DNA of 56,286 nt from IMG/VR virus record IMGVR_UViG_3300034118_001268, positions 1 to 56,286 of that record. One strand, given 5' to 3'. The translations under genes were made by a program, and so were the position numbers. This DNA comes from a virus. Every line of letters starts with the position of its first letter. Position 1 is the stretch's first letter. Shown piece by piece: positions 47,074-56,192 of the stretch. A model generated the notes under the pieces. The model did no database searches. It saw only the letters and a list, made by a program, of their open reading frames with translations, and was not told where the DNA came from.

Positions 47074-48747
47074 ATGTCAGGCGGACTCGATCCCTCCATC
47101 GCTCTTGGGTTTAAGCCCACAGCTCCCGCGGGGAACACCAATCCATTCAGTCAATTTTCGCAAACTGTTGACATGGCGAATTCCATCAACAGATTTCGGA
47201 GAGAGGACGAGACTTTCAACGCTCAACAGACTATCGGTAGAGCGTTGCAAAATTCTATGGACCCGCAGACTGGTCAGATCAATCAGGAAGCTTTCAAGGC
47301 CGAAATTGCCAATAATCCGATGGCGGGATTTTTGGCTCCACAAGCTCTTGCCCAAGCCAAAGCATTGGAACAGGGCAATCTGCAAGTTCAACAAACTCAA
47401 GCTCTCCTTGGTATGGCTCGACTCAACAATATGCGCCAATCTATTCAGGGATTGTTGGCAAACCCCAACGTGACCAGACAAGATGTGGTTTCGGCAGTCG
47501 GTGAATTGTTGGCCCTTCCTGAAAATGAACGGCCATTCTCAGCGACGGTGGCCGCTGCTACTCTTGCCAACCTCCCGACAAATCCTGCGGGGGTGCGCCA
47601 GTGGCTTCTTCAACAAATGGCATCTACGGACCAGGGTCTGCAGCAAATTCAAAGATTTCTGCCCAATCCTACTGGCGTCCAAACTGGAGCCGCCACAAGG
47701 TTTGTCGACACAAACCCTCTTACAAATCCCAATGCGGCTGGGCAGTCGGTCACAAACGAGCCTGGTCCGGACGCTCGGAACAATCTCGTCCAACGCTACA
47801 ATCCGAATACTCGTCAAATGGAATTCGTCCCTCGCCAGGAAATTGCTCCAATGGTGGGAGGAGAAGGGGCCCCTGCCACGGGCACCGCTCCCGGCCAGGG
47901 AACTCCTCCGGGCACAGGGGCACCGCGTCCACCAATGCCGACTCAACAGCCAGGAGGAAGACCTGGAATGGGGGATGGGAGGTATCCGGGCTCTCCAAGA
48001 CCTGGACAAGTGCCTGGAGCTTCAAGTCCTCCAACTGAAAGACCGACTCCTTCCGCCGCTCCTGCTGGACCCCCTCTTGGAGCTGCCGGAGCGTCTGAAG
48101 TTGTGGCGCAACGTTCTGCAGAATTGAGTATGGATTTGTCCAGAGAAGCCGGTCAAGTTCCTATGATGTTGGCGACGCTCGGAAATATGAAGACAATGTT
48201 GACTCAATTCAACACAGGTCCCGGTGCCGCCTGGACGCGTGAAATGGTCAACGCGTATAACCGAATTGCCCCTCCGACAATGCAGATCAGGGTTGAAGGC
48301 ACGGCAGCGCAGGAAGAATTTGTCAAACTCTCAACTCAGTTGGCTCAACAGCAGTTCCAAGCTCTTGGAGGGACTGGAGCTAACGAGCAGTTGGCCAGTG
48401 CTATGAGAACAAGTCCAAATGAAACTCTTTCAAAGATGGGTAACCAGAGCATCATTGCCCTTCTGCAAGGTAACGCAGATGCAATCAGGGTGAAGAGTGA
48501 CGAATGGCAGAAGTGGTTGTCTTCTGGCCGCGGTCCGGAAACCTACACCCAGTTCTCGAATGAGTTCAACAAGGGCTTTGATCCGAGGATCTTCCAGGCT
48601 ATACACATGAGCGCGGAAAGCCGTCGACAGATGATGAACGCCATGTCTCAAAACGAGCGTGAAGACTTCAACAGAAATTTCAGAACCGCTGTCGATAAGG
48701 GCTGGGTTCGCGTTCCAGGAACTGGGGCTCAGGGAGGAAGTCGATAA
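47074..48747 (+). CDS. Internal virion (ejection) protein, P22 gp20-position
   Basis: A 557-aa Gln/Ala/Pro-rich protein. N-terminal half is helical (FSQTVDMANSINRFRREDET), then a low-complexity Pro/Gly region (about residues 265-330, PGTGAPRPPMPTQQPGGRPG), then a helical C-terminal domain (ASEVVAQRSAELSMDLSREA). Length and position match the second ejection protein of P22-like phages. Sequence similarity to named families is not obvious. Confidence 0.7.
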   Translation: MSGGLDPSIALGFKPTAPAGNTNPFSQFSQTVDMANSINRFRREDETFNAQQTIGRALQNSMDPQTGQINQEAFKAEIANNPMAGFLAPQALAQAKALEQGNLQVQQTQALLGMARLNNMRQSIQGLLANPNVTRQDVVSAVGELLALPENERPFSATVAAATLANLPTNPAGVRQWLLQQMASTDQGLQQIQRFLPNPTGVQTGAATRFVDTNPLTNPNAAGQSVTNEPGPDARNNLVQRYNPNTRQMEFVPRQEIAPMVGGEGAPATGTAPGQGTPPGTGAPRPPMPTQQPGGRPGMGDGRYPGSPRPGQVPGASSPPTERPTPSAAPAGPPLGAAGASEVVAQRSAELSMDLSREAGQVPMMLATLGNMKTMLTQFNTGPGAAWTREMVNAYNRIAPPTMQIRVEGTAAQEEFVKLSTQLAQQQFQALGGTGANEQLASAMRTSPNETLSKMGNQSIIALLQGNADAIRVKSDEWQKWLSSGRGPETYTQFSNEFNKGFDPRIFQAIHMSAESRRQMMNAMSQNEREDFNRNFRTAVDKGWVRVPGTGAQGGSR

Positions 48748-51236
48748 TGTCGGTCGACAATTTCAACGATTTGATTGAAGAAGCGGCTCGGCGCCACAAC
48801 GTCGACCCTAATTTGATCAAAGCTGTCATGCACATTGAAAGTCGTGGAAATCCACGCGCATTCAACAGAGAGTCTAAGGCTGCCGGATTGATGCAAATCA
48901 TTCCTGACACGGCCCGCAGACTTGGCGTGACTGATCCATACGATCCAGCCCAATCTATCGACGCCGGCGCTCGCCACCTTGCTGAAAGTTTGAACAGACA
49001 CGGCGACCCTTCAAAAGCCATTTTGGAATACCACGGCGGAAGAAGGCAGGCAAATTGGGGGCCTAGAACTCAAGCCTATCTCGAAAACGTGATGAATAGG
49101 TTCAACGAAATCAACCAGCCACGTGATCCCCAGGCTGAAAACCAGACTCCAACCCAACCAGCAGCTCCTGTTGGAAACGCACAACCGACTTCCCAGCCAG
49201 GGCAAACTCAAACCAGTCAGACTGCTCAAGATCCGATTGAGATGTTTTTGTCAGGGGCTGGCCAGGAAAGCGCCGTTGCACCGACTGTCAGAGGCCCTAG
49301 AATTATCAGTCAAGCTTCGGCTTCTGAAAACACTCCGCAGGCTTCCACCGTGCCGGGTCCCAGAGCCATTCCAGATGGTATGGCCGATGATCCAATAGGC
49401 CAGTTCCTTTTCGGGGTTCAGAACGAAACTCAACGTCCAGATCCTGCAACAGGTCAAATCCCACCCCCTCGCAGACAAACCTCAGCCGGTGAAAGATTTG
49501 GGGCTGGGTTGGGTCGCGGTCTACGCGATGTTGTTGACGCGCCTGCTGAATTCCTTTCAAATCAAGCTGAAAAATCTGGACTGACCGGATATTTGAAAGA
49601 CAGCTCTTTTGGAAGGTTTTTGGAAAGGGCGGGAGTTCCGATCACTTCCGGCCAACAAACCAGAGAAGGAAATCTCGAAGAGCGGAGAAATTTCGAGAGA
49701 GATTTCGGAGACAGTGGGATGGCCTTGGCCGGAAGAGTTGGCGGCCAGGTAGCAGGGGTTCTCGGTCCTCTCAAAGCTGGAGGAGCTGTGATACGTGGAG
49801 CCGGCTCCATTGTTGGTGCCACTGCCCCAACGTTGACGGCCCCCATCGCTCCTGCAGCTCGGGCTCTGGCTGGAACCACGTCTCCCGCCAATCCGTTTTT
49901 GAGATTTGGTGCTAGAGCGACTACGGGCGCTGCCCAAGGTGCGGCAACCACAGCCATGACTCTCGATCCTACTCAAGACACAGGCACCCAGATGGCAATC
50001 GGGACGGGAGCTGGTGCCGTAGGTAATGCGGTGCTCGCGCCTGCCATTTCCGCCGGCGCAAATAGCATGAGGCAGTTCCTGTCTCCGTCTCTTAATCCTC
50101 AGGTTGCGGCGTTGGCCCAAAGAGCAGAAACTCTGGGCGTCCCAGTCAGAGGCAGTCAAATAAGCGAAAGCCCGTTCATCAAGTGGCTTGATGAAACTTT
50201 GAACAACATTCCTGGAAGCGGGCAAGTTGCGAGAAACGCTGAACAACGGTCTCAATTTACAAGAGCGGTCTCAAAAGCGATCGGGGAAAATACCGACGCC
50301 ATCACTCGAGATACTCTCCAAGCTGCTGAACGCAGAATTGGAAACACTATGAGCGATGTGGCAAGAAGAACCACTCTTCGTACTGACCAACAGTTCACAG
50401 ACGCTCTGCAAAAAATTGACGACGAGTTGTTGAGAATGCCACTGCCAGACGGGTCGGCAAAAGCTCTGGCGCGTCAGCTAGAAGACGTGAGAAATGCCAC
50501 GTCCTCCGGGACTATGTCTGGCGAAGCCTACCAAGCTTTTACCAGATACGGCACTCCATTGTCTATGGCTCAAAGATCTCCGGATCCGAACATCCGTCAT
50601 TTTGCGGGACAGGTTCGCGATGCGTTGGATGATATGCTTGAGAGATCAGCTGCGCCGGAACTTGTTGACACTCTTCGCAGAGCTCGTAGTCAGTGGAGAG
50701 CGATGGTGAATGTTGTCGAACCTATGATCGAAAAGTCTCCAAACGGTCAGATCGATCCAGCCGCCTTGTTGACCCGCATTCGTGCAGCGTACCCAGATTT
50801 CTTGAGAAAGGGGACTGGTGGAAACGAGCTTGGGGAATTGGCAATGATCGGCGCACAATTCATGCCGAGGATGCCAAATTCTGGTAGTGCTCAAAGAGTA
50901 GCTATCGGGGCAGGCATAGCAAACACTGGCGCCTATCTCTTAGACCCGTCAATGTTGGCCACTGGTCTCGGGGTCACAGCTGGTACGGCCGCCGTTGGAC
51001 GCGGAACTGGTGCTCTCCTTGCTAGTGACGTGTATAGAGACATGCTGTTGGGCAGAGGTATTCCAGGAGCCGTCGGTAGGGGAATTGATGAGGTCGGCGC
51101 TGGAGCTAATCGGCTTTTCCAAGCTGGAGGAGTTCCAGCCATGTCTTCAGCTGCTAGACAGGATTGGGCTAATGAACCTTTGCCCATGCCTGAACCCAAC
51201 GGTCAAGTCATTGAAATCTTCCCACCTCGGAGATAG
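48747..51236 (+). CDS. Ejection protein with N-terminal lytic transglycosylase
   Basis: An 829-aa protein sharing one base with the previous stop (TAATG). Residues 1-110 are a soluble lytic transglycosylase domain: IEEAARRHNVDPNLIKAVMHIESRGNP (catalytic Glu31 in ESRG), AAGLMQIIPDTARRLGVTDP and AILEYHGG. After a Gln/Pro-rich linker, the remaining ~650 residues are helical and Gly/Ala-rich hydrophobic stretches, as in P22 gp16 and T7 gp16. The enzyme opens peptidoglycan for the channel. Confidence 0.88.
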   Translation: MSVDNFNDLIEEAARRHNVDPNLIKAVMHIESRGNPRAFNRESKAAGLMQIIPDTARRLGVTDPYDPAQSIDAGARHLAESLNRHGDPSKAILEYHGGRRQANWGPRTQAYLENVMNRFNEINQPRDPQAENQTPTQPAAPVGNAQPTSQPGQTQTSQTAQDPIEMFLSGAGQESAVAPTVRGPRIISQASASENTPQASTVPGPRAIPDGMADDPIGQFLFGVQNETQRPDPATGQIPPPRRQTSAGERFGAGLGRGLRDVVDAPAEFLSNQAEKSGLTGYLKDSSFGRFLERAGVPITSGQQTREGNLEERRNFERDFGDSGMALAGRVGGQVAGVLGPLKAGGAVIRGAGSIVGATAPTLTAPIAPAARALAGTTSPANPFLRFGARATTGAAQGAATTAMTLDPTQDTGTQMAIGTGAGAVGNAVLAPAISAGANSMRQFLSPSLNPQVAALAQRAETLGVPVRGSQISESPFIKWLDETLNNIPGSGQVARNAEQRSQFTRAVSKAIGENTDAITRDTLQAAERRIGNTMSDVARRTTLRTDQQFTDALQKIDDELLRMPLPDGSAKALARQLEDVRNATSSGTMSGEAYQAFTRYGTPLSMAQRSPDPNIRHFAGQVRDALDDMLERSAAPELVDTLRRARSQWRAMVNVVEPMIEKSPNGQIDPAALLTRIRAAYPDFLRKGTGGNELGELAMIGAQFMPRMPNSGSAQRVAIGAGIANTGAYLLDPSMLATGLGVTAGTAAVGRGTGALLASDVYRDMLLGRGIPGAVGRGIDEVGAGANRLFQAGGVPAMSSAARQDWANEPLPMPEPNGQVIEIFPPRR

Positions 51237-51239
51237 ACT

Positions 51240-53627
51240 ATGTCGGGAAATCAAGGTGGCCAGGTCGTAAATGGTCGCCAGCAATTTATCGATGGAAACG
51301 GGAGACCTCTAGCAGGTGGTAGGGTCTTTTTCTACCTCCCAAACACGTCAACTCCTGTCGCGACGTATCAAGATCCAGGTCTGACGACCATAAACACCAA
51401 CCCGATCATTCTTGACGCTGCTGGCATGGCGACAATCCACACCAGCTACGACCAGCTCCGTCAAGTTCTGCAAGATCGTTTTGGAAACACGATTTGGGAT
51501 AAGTTGACTGGTATCGCCGCGGACTTGTCTACGTCCACGGTCAACTTGTTGAACATAGCTGCTTTGCGTGCAAATGTAGTTCCGTATCTCACTGTCTTTG
51601 TCAAAGGATATTCCACTCCTGGAGACGGGGGCGAAGGAATTTTCTACTACGTCCCATCGGACACGACTTCTCCAGACGATCTCGGTGCCATCATTGTTGA
51701 TGCTGCGGGCCACCGTTTCTACCGCTATCCGGATAAGGATGCCAGCCGAGTTAATATCCTTTGGTGGGGAGCAGTGGGTGATGGCGTCACCGACGATTAC
51801 CCAGCCATCCAAGCCTGTTTCAATTACGCACACGCCAACAAAATGATACCATACATCCCAGACAGAACTTACTACTGTTCGCAGGGACCGTGGCTTCTTG
51901 GTGGTGCTCCGGGACTTTGGATGGATGGTGTGATCCTCTCCCCTGGAAATTTCGCTGCTCTGACTTTGGGTTCCAATGGCAACGCCAACAATCAGAGCAA
52001 AAGATACGGGCCCCTTAGAGTAAAACGCACCACTGTTTCCAATTGGAGTAATGAGGCAGATGTTGGAATTCGAATTTACAATTGCGACGCATGTCATATT
52101 GAAATCCCTCTGATTGACGGATTTACCATTGGATTGGAGACGGTTGGAGACGGTAGAGGTTTCGAGGACTCGAACATTTTCCTCGGCCGCATTGTCGACA
52201 ACAGATACGGCATCAACGTGAGAACGCTTCAAGCCTCAAGCTGGAATAACGCCATTAGATATTTTGGTGGACACTTTGCTTGCAGGTCTAGCACAAACCC
52301 ACATCTCTCAAGATTTGGAGTAAGATTTTCCGCTGACGCTGGAGCATACGATAGACACAATGCCCACTTTTTCTACTCGCCAGCATTTGAACTTCAGAGA
52401 CAGGGGACGCCGGCCACAATTGAGGCTATTCCGTTTTTGTTTACGGCTGGAGACGAACGCGGGATTGTCGGTTGGGGCATCCGCATGGAAGGTTGCAGTG
52501 AATATGTCGCTAAAGCCGTCAGTCAGGTAAATGACTGCCAGTTTTGGGTGGCATTCACCGGGACATACGGCTTCAAAGGTAATCAAGTTTTGTACGATCC
52601 GGCCAACACTAGGTGCGGCGTTACTGTTTACACAAACCACCAGTCGAGCGGCGCCGAAGTCACACCCAGGTTGTTTGCTGACGCGTCCAATCTGAGAGCT
52701 TCTGCCTATAGGGACAACAGTCAATCAGCTTCGGGTGAAGCTTTGACTGGCGCCATAGGGTTTGAAAAATTGGTGTGCCTATCAGGTTCCCCAAATTCAC
52801 AAATCGTAAATCTTAGCAATGGCGTTTTCAACGGTTTGACTTTTGTAGACGCTGGAGCCACCTTACTGACTAATGATGGAGTCGGGTTAACCACGGCGAG
52901 AGCCTTAGCGTTTGTTGTCGACGTGTCCAGATGTAAGGAAATTTTCGTCGCCGCAGAGGGCAACGACCTTCGGCTGATCGTCCAACAATACGATGCTTCT
53001 GAGAACATACTCAATGAGAATTACCCAATCAGACTTTCGAACATGAACACGGTCGGAAATTTTAGCGTTCCTACCCCTCCTCCACATGCGCCTATGTGGT
53101 GGGAAGGCAATGTCAATTTAGACCAACCTTTGGAAATCTACAATAACGACTTCACCGTCCTGCTTCAAACCGTTCCAGACTTTAACAGGATGCAGAGAAT
53201 TCAACTCAACAATGCGGCAAAATACGCTGTCATTGGGGTCAGGGCGGGTGTGGCAGGAGCTGTGCTTAGATCGCTAAGACTTTACTGCGACGTTCTTCAA
53301 TCTCCTCCTCTACTATACGGGGCCAACAGACCATTTGGGGCTCAAGAACGTGCAGTCTTTGTTGAAGGTTTGGATCCACCGAGTCTATCTCCAGGGTCCA
53401 GATACTTCGTAACGGTGACTTTCCCCAACGCTAGAACTGGGGACCCTATGGAAGCGACATTTGTTCCAGACACGATTGGGACTTCTCTCATAGGTTATAT
53501 CAGGATCACGGCACAAGTTACGACGGCAAACAACGTTTTAGTGTGTTTTGAAAATCTCCACCCAAGCAGTACTGTCGACCTGACGATCGGCACCATCTAC
53601 GTCCAGGGGCGAAAGCTCCGTATATAA
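51240..53627 (+). CDS. Tailspike: head-binding domain plus pectate-lyase-type beta-helix
   Basis: A 795-aa receptor-binding protein. Residues 1 to about 95 form a P22-like head-binding domain (QQFIDGNGRPLAGGRVFFYL, STPVATYQDPGLTTINTNPI). From about residue 170, NILWWGAVGDGVTDDYPAIQACFNY is the start of the parallel beta-helix (Pectate_lyase_3) found in depolymerising tailspikes. The C-terminal ~200 residues are a beta-sandwich likely for host binding. Probably cleaves or binds O-antigen or capsule. Confidence 0.88.
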   Translation: MSGNQGGQVVNGRQQFIDGNGRPLAGGRVFFYLPNTSTPVATYQDPGLTTINTNPIILDAAGMATIHTSYDQLRQVLQDRFGNTIWDKLTGIAADLSTSTVNLLNIAALRANVVPYLTVFVKGYSTPGDGGEGIFYYVPSDTTSPDDLGAIIVDAAGHRFYRYPDKDASRVNILWWGAVGDGVTDDYPAIQACFNYAHANKMIPYIPDRTYYCSQGPWLLGGAPGLWMDGVILSPGNFAALTLGSNGNANNQSKRYGPLRVKRTTVSNWSNEADVGIRIYNCDACHIEIPLIDGFTIGLETVGDGRGFEDSNIFLGRIVDNRYGINVRTLQASSWNNAIRYFGGHFACRSSTNPHLSRFGVRFSADAGAYDRHNAHFFYSPAFELQRQGTPATIEAIPFLFTAGDERGIVGWGIRMEGCSEYVAKAVSQVNDCQFWVAFTGTYGFKGNQVLYDPANTRCGVTVYTNHQSSGAEVTPRLFADASNLRASAYRDNSQSASGEALTGAIGFEKLVCLSGSPNSQIVNLSNGVFNGLTFVDAGATLLTNDGVGLTTARALAFVVDVSRCKEIFVAAEGNDLRLIVQQYDASENILNENYPIRLSNMNTVGNFSVPTPPPHAPMWWEGNVNLDQPLEIYNNDFTVLLQTVPDFNRMQRIQLNNAAKYAVIGVRAGVAGAVLRSLRLYCDVLQSPPLLYGANRPFGAQERAVFVEGLDPPSLSPGSRYFVTVTFPNARTGDPMEATFVPDTIGTSLIGYIRITAQVTTANNVLVCFENLHPSSTVDLTIGTIYVQGRKLRI

Positions 53628-53658
53628 CCCAGCAACCAACGGAAGGATCAACCGCGCC

Positions 53659-54906
53659 ATGTCTGAAACTTTGACCACTCGCGATAAAATTTTTCGCCAA
53701 TTGAATTCAGCTTACAGGGCTGGGTATCCGTTGGCGGAGCAGAGATTTCTTGAGATTATTGCCAACCTGATTGCAGGCGGCGATGTGTCTCAAGTAAGTT
53801 CAAATCCTGCACAGCCGGGTTTGGCCGTCGGTGGTCAAACTTCCGGGCTCTTTACCCCAATTTTGGGGACGCTCGGTATTGTCGTACTTGGGGCTGAGCA
53901 GGTAAGATTTCTCGGCGTCTCGGACGCCGTAAACCGTGTCGAAATCTCTGGAGCTGCCGCGTCTTCACCGGTGACGGTTGCAGCGGCCGGCTCTGACACC
54001 AACGTCCAATTGAACATTTCGTCAAAGGGCACGTCCAATATCTCTATGAGAACTGGAGGCAATCAGCAAGTTCTCATCATCAATACGACGTCCGCGACCA
54101 ACTCCATCGGATTGACGGGGTCCACGGCATCGAGCCCAGTCCAGATTGCCGTTCAAGGTGGCGTCAACATTCCAATTGCGGTCGTGTCGAGAGGCACGGG
54201 TTCAATTCAATTTGCAACTCAGAACAGCGTTGCGCGGGTCCAGTTTGAAGTGGCTGACACTGCCGGCACGGTTGTCAATTTTGTCAGAGCGACCGGCAAC
54301 ATTGCATCAGCGTTCCCAATTGTCTCTGCTCAAGGTTCTGATGCAAATATCAACTTACGTTTGGAAGGTAAGGGAACTGGTTCGGTTGACCTGTCAAGTC
54401 ACCTCGCCAACTTCCTTCGCATTTCAGGCGCTGCTGCCACAATATCTCCGATTGTTGCAGCCGCTGGTTCTGACACCAACGTCAATCTCAGACTCCAGCC
54501 TAAAGGCACTGGGACGGTGGAAATTGGCGACAATCTTGCAAACTTCTTAAGAGTTGCCGGTGCCGCCACAACTCTTTCGCCGATTGTTGCAGCCGCTGGT
54601 TCTGACACCAACGTCAATCTCAGACTCCAGCCTAAAGGCACTGGGACGGTGGAAATCGGTGGCAATCTTGCAAACTTCTTGAGCGTCGCCGGTGCCGCCA
54701 CAACTCTTGCGCCAAATTTGTCAGCCCAGGGTTCAGATGCCAACATCGACCTGACTCTCACTCCAAAAGGCACCGGTCGGTTGAACATCGCGGGGACCGC
54801 CGTAACCGCCGCGACCTCGGCAGCGGCTTTCTCGGCCACAAGTCGAGTTCAGATCAAAATCAACGGAACCTCGTTCTGGATCCCAGCCTCTTCAGCCGCC
54901 TGGTAA
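53659..54906 (+). CDS. Repetitive tail fibre-like protein
   Basis: A 415-aa protein with a non-repetitive start (SETLTTRDKIFRQLNSAYRA) and then degenerate repeats of about 44 residues ending in QPKGTGTVEIG (two nearly identical at DNA level, others diverged: ISSKGTSNISM, LEGKGTGSVDL, LTPKGTGRLNI). The pattern N-x-L-R-L-x-x-K-G-T-G is a known triple-beta fibre type. It ends in a short VQIKINGTSFWIPASSAAW. Possibly a lateral fibre attached near the tailspike. Confidence 0.75.
   Translation: MSETLTTRDKIFRQLNSAYRAGYPLAEQRFLEIIANLIAGGDVSQVSSNPAQPGLAVGGQTSGLFTPILGTLGIVVLGAEQVRFLGVSDAVNRVEISGAAASSPVTVAAAGSDTNVQLNISSKGTSNISMRTGGNQQVLIINTTSATNSIGLTGSTASSPVQIAVQGGVNIPIAVVSRGTGSIQFATQNSVARVQFEVADTAGTVVNFVRATGNIASAFPIVSAQGSDANINLRLEGKGTGSVDLSSHLANFLRISGAAATISPIVAAAGSDTNVNLRLQPKGTGTVEIGDNLANFLRVAGAATTLSPIVAAAGSDTNVNLRLQPKGTGTVEIGGNLANFLSVAGAATTLAPNLSAQGSDANIDLTLTPKGTGRLNIAGTAVTAATSAAAFSATSRVQIKINGTSFWIPASSAAW
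54451..54656 (+). repeat. 132-bp period repeat in the fibre gene
   Basis: Two tandem copies (starting 54451 and 54583) are identical for about 74 bases, including the segment coding AAAGSDTNVNLRLQPKGTG. Recent duplication by slippage or recombination is likely. Confidence 0.85.
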
Positions 54907-54932
54907 ATCCTACAACCTTTGGGGAGATTGAG

Positions 54933-55259
54933 ATGCAGGAAAATTTCTTTGCTAGTGAAGCTGCTCAAGCGGCTGGAGCGGGAGCCCTCGGACTCCTAGG
55001 TCGTGTCATGACCCTAGCTCGAGCCGATAGAAGACCTCTAGGCTGGTCTCTGCTGTGGGAAATCCCAGTGGCGATTGGGATGGGGATTATTGGGTCCGGG
55101 TTGGCGGATTTTCTAAATCTTCAGAATTTCGCCCACCACGCCATGACTATTTCAACTGGCTATCTTGGGCCGAGAATTTTGGATCAACTATTCGATAGGT
55201 GGTTTCCACCTCCGCACAACAGAAGAAAGGATGACAAAAATGTCGACAACAACAAATAG
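54933..55259 (+). CDS. Holin (LydA-type)
   Basis: A 108-aa protein with GGGGAG six bases before the ATG. The segment RPLGWSLLWEIPVAIGMGIIGSGLADFL followed by FAHHAMTISTGYLGPRILDQL is typical of LydA-like phage holins; the C-terminus is charged (PPPHNRRKDDKN). It probably forms the inner-membrane lesion that releases or activates the endolysin. Overlaps the endolysin by 20 bases. Confidence 0.75.
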   Translation: MQENFFASEAAQAAGAGALGLLGRVMTLARADRRPLGWSLLWEIPVAIGMGIIGSGLADFLNLQNFAHHAMTISTGYLGPRILDQLFDRWFPPPHNRRKDDKNVDNNK

Positions 55260-55929
55260 ACGTCCTCCAGTGAGCTGGAGGAACAACAATCCAGGAAACA
55301 TTCGCTTTGTTCCTTCCATAAAGTGGCAGGGGCAGGAAGGCGAAGGTGACGGTGGTTTTGCCAAGTTCAAAACTCCTGAATTCGGGTTTAGAGCCTTGGC
55401 TCGCCAGCTCATGACCTACAAGGAGCGGTATGGGCTCGACACTCTCAGAAAAATTCTGAACCGTTGGGCCCCTCCGAATGGTTTTGCAAACGGGAAAAGC
55501 TACGAGCAAAACACCAACGGCTACATTGAAAAAGTGGCCAAAGACATGGGCGTCCACCCGGACGATCCTTTGAATGTCCAAAATGCCGCCACCATGTTGG
55601 CTCTGGTGAAGGCCATTGCCGACTATGAGGATGGGGCCGGTTGGAAGTGGCCGGACCATCACATGGTTGAAGGTCTCAGACTTGGCGGCTTCGACGTTCC
55701 TCCTGTCCCAGTATACCAGACCGGAACCGTCAGGACAGCCGCAAAGGTCGGAGCCGCCGGTGTGGCGGTCCAAGGAATTGGGCCTTTGACAGAGGGCATT
55801 GCCAAAGCGGTCCCAGCCATGTCCGTTCTGAAAGACCTGGCACCCTGGTTGGCAGCCTTGATCGTGGTCCTGGTGGCATCCTGGTTTGTCTGGGAGCGCA
55901 TCCAGAAGCATAAGGCTGACGCGCCATGA
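55240..55929 (+). CDS. Endolysin with C-terminal membrane anchor (P5/muramidase-like)
   Basis: A 229-aa protein from ATG55240. The N-terminal ~125 residues have the SWRNNNPGNIRF and DTLRKILNRWAPPNGFANGK motifs of the phage muramidase-like family often called structural protein P5. The C-terminus has a hydrophobic helix (APWLAALIVVLVASWFVWERI, about residues 200-220) followed by a basic end. No signal sequence at the N-terminus. It may be a tail-anchored lysin regulated by membrane energy state. Coupled to the i-spanin by ATGA. Confidence 0.75.
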   Translation: MSTTTNRRPPVSWRNNNPGNIRFVPSIKWQGQEGEGDGGFAKFKTPEFGFRALARQLMTYKERYGLDTLRKILNRWAPPNGFANGKSYEQNTNGYIEKVAKDMGVHPDDPLNVQNAATMLALVKAIADYEDGAGWKWPDHHMVEGLRLGGFDVPPVPVYQTGTVRTAAKVGAAGVAVQGIGPLTEGIAKAVPAMSVLKDLAPWLAALIVVLVASWFVWERIQKHKADAP

Positions 55930-56192
55930 TATGGGTATCCACAGCATGGGCTTTGTTTCGATCCAGCCGCATGGCCAGGTATCTTTTTCTTGCCGCCGGT
56001 ATGGTCGCAACGATCGGGATGGCACTGGTTATGGCCTTTGTCAGAGGCAATGCCCGGGGCCGCGCCAGGATCGACCACGAGTACGCGAAAAAAAGCTTGG
56101 AAAGGAGAGATGTTAGAGATGAGGTTGATCGCAACGTCACTCGCGATAATGACCCTAGCGGCCGGCTGTTCAAACACTGGTCGAGGGATTGA
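55926..56192 (+). CDS. Inner-membrane spanin (Rz-like)
   Basis: An 88-aa protein with one membrane segment (RYLFLAAGMVATIGMALVMAFV, residues ~18-40) and a following charged helix (RIDHEYAKKSLERRDVRDEV) ending in FKHWSRD. This is the usual layout of short alphaproteobacterial i-spanins. ATG55926 overlaps the endolysin stop. The outer spanin gene begins within it in a different frame, the classical nested arrangement. Confidence 0.8.
   Translation: MIWVSTAWALFRSSRMARYLFLAAGMVATIGMALVMAFVRGNARGRARIDHEYAKKSLERRDVRDEVDRNVTRDNDPSGRLFKHWSRD

Noticed and set aside
49557-50255. Minus-strand open frame opposite the transglycosylase ejection protein
   Set aside because: Biased composition and no motif; the sense frame continues without interruption.
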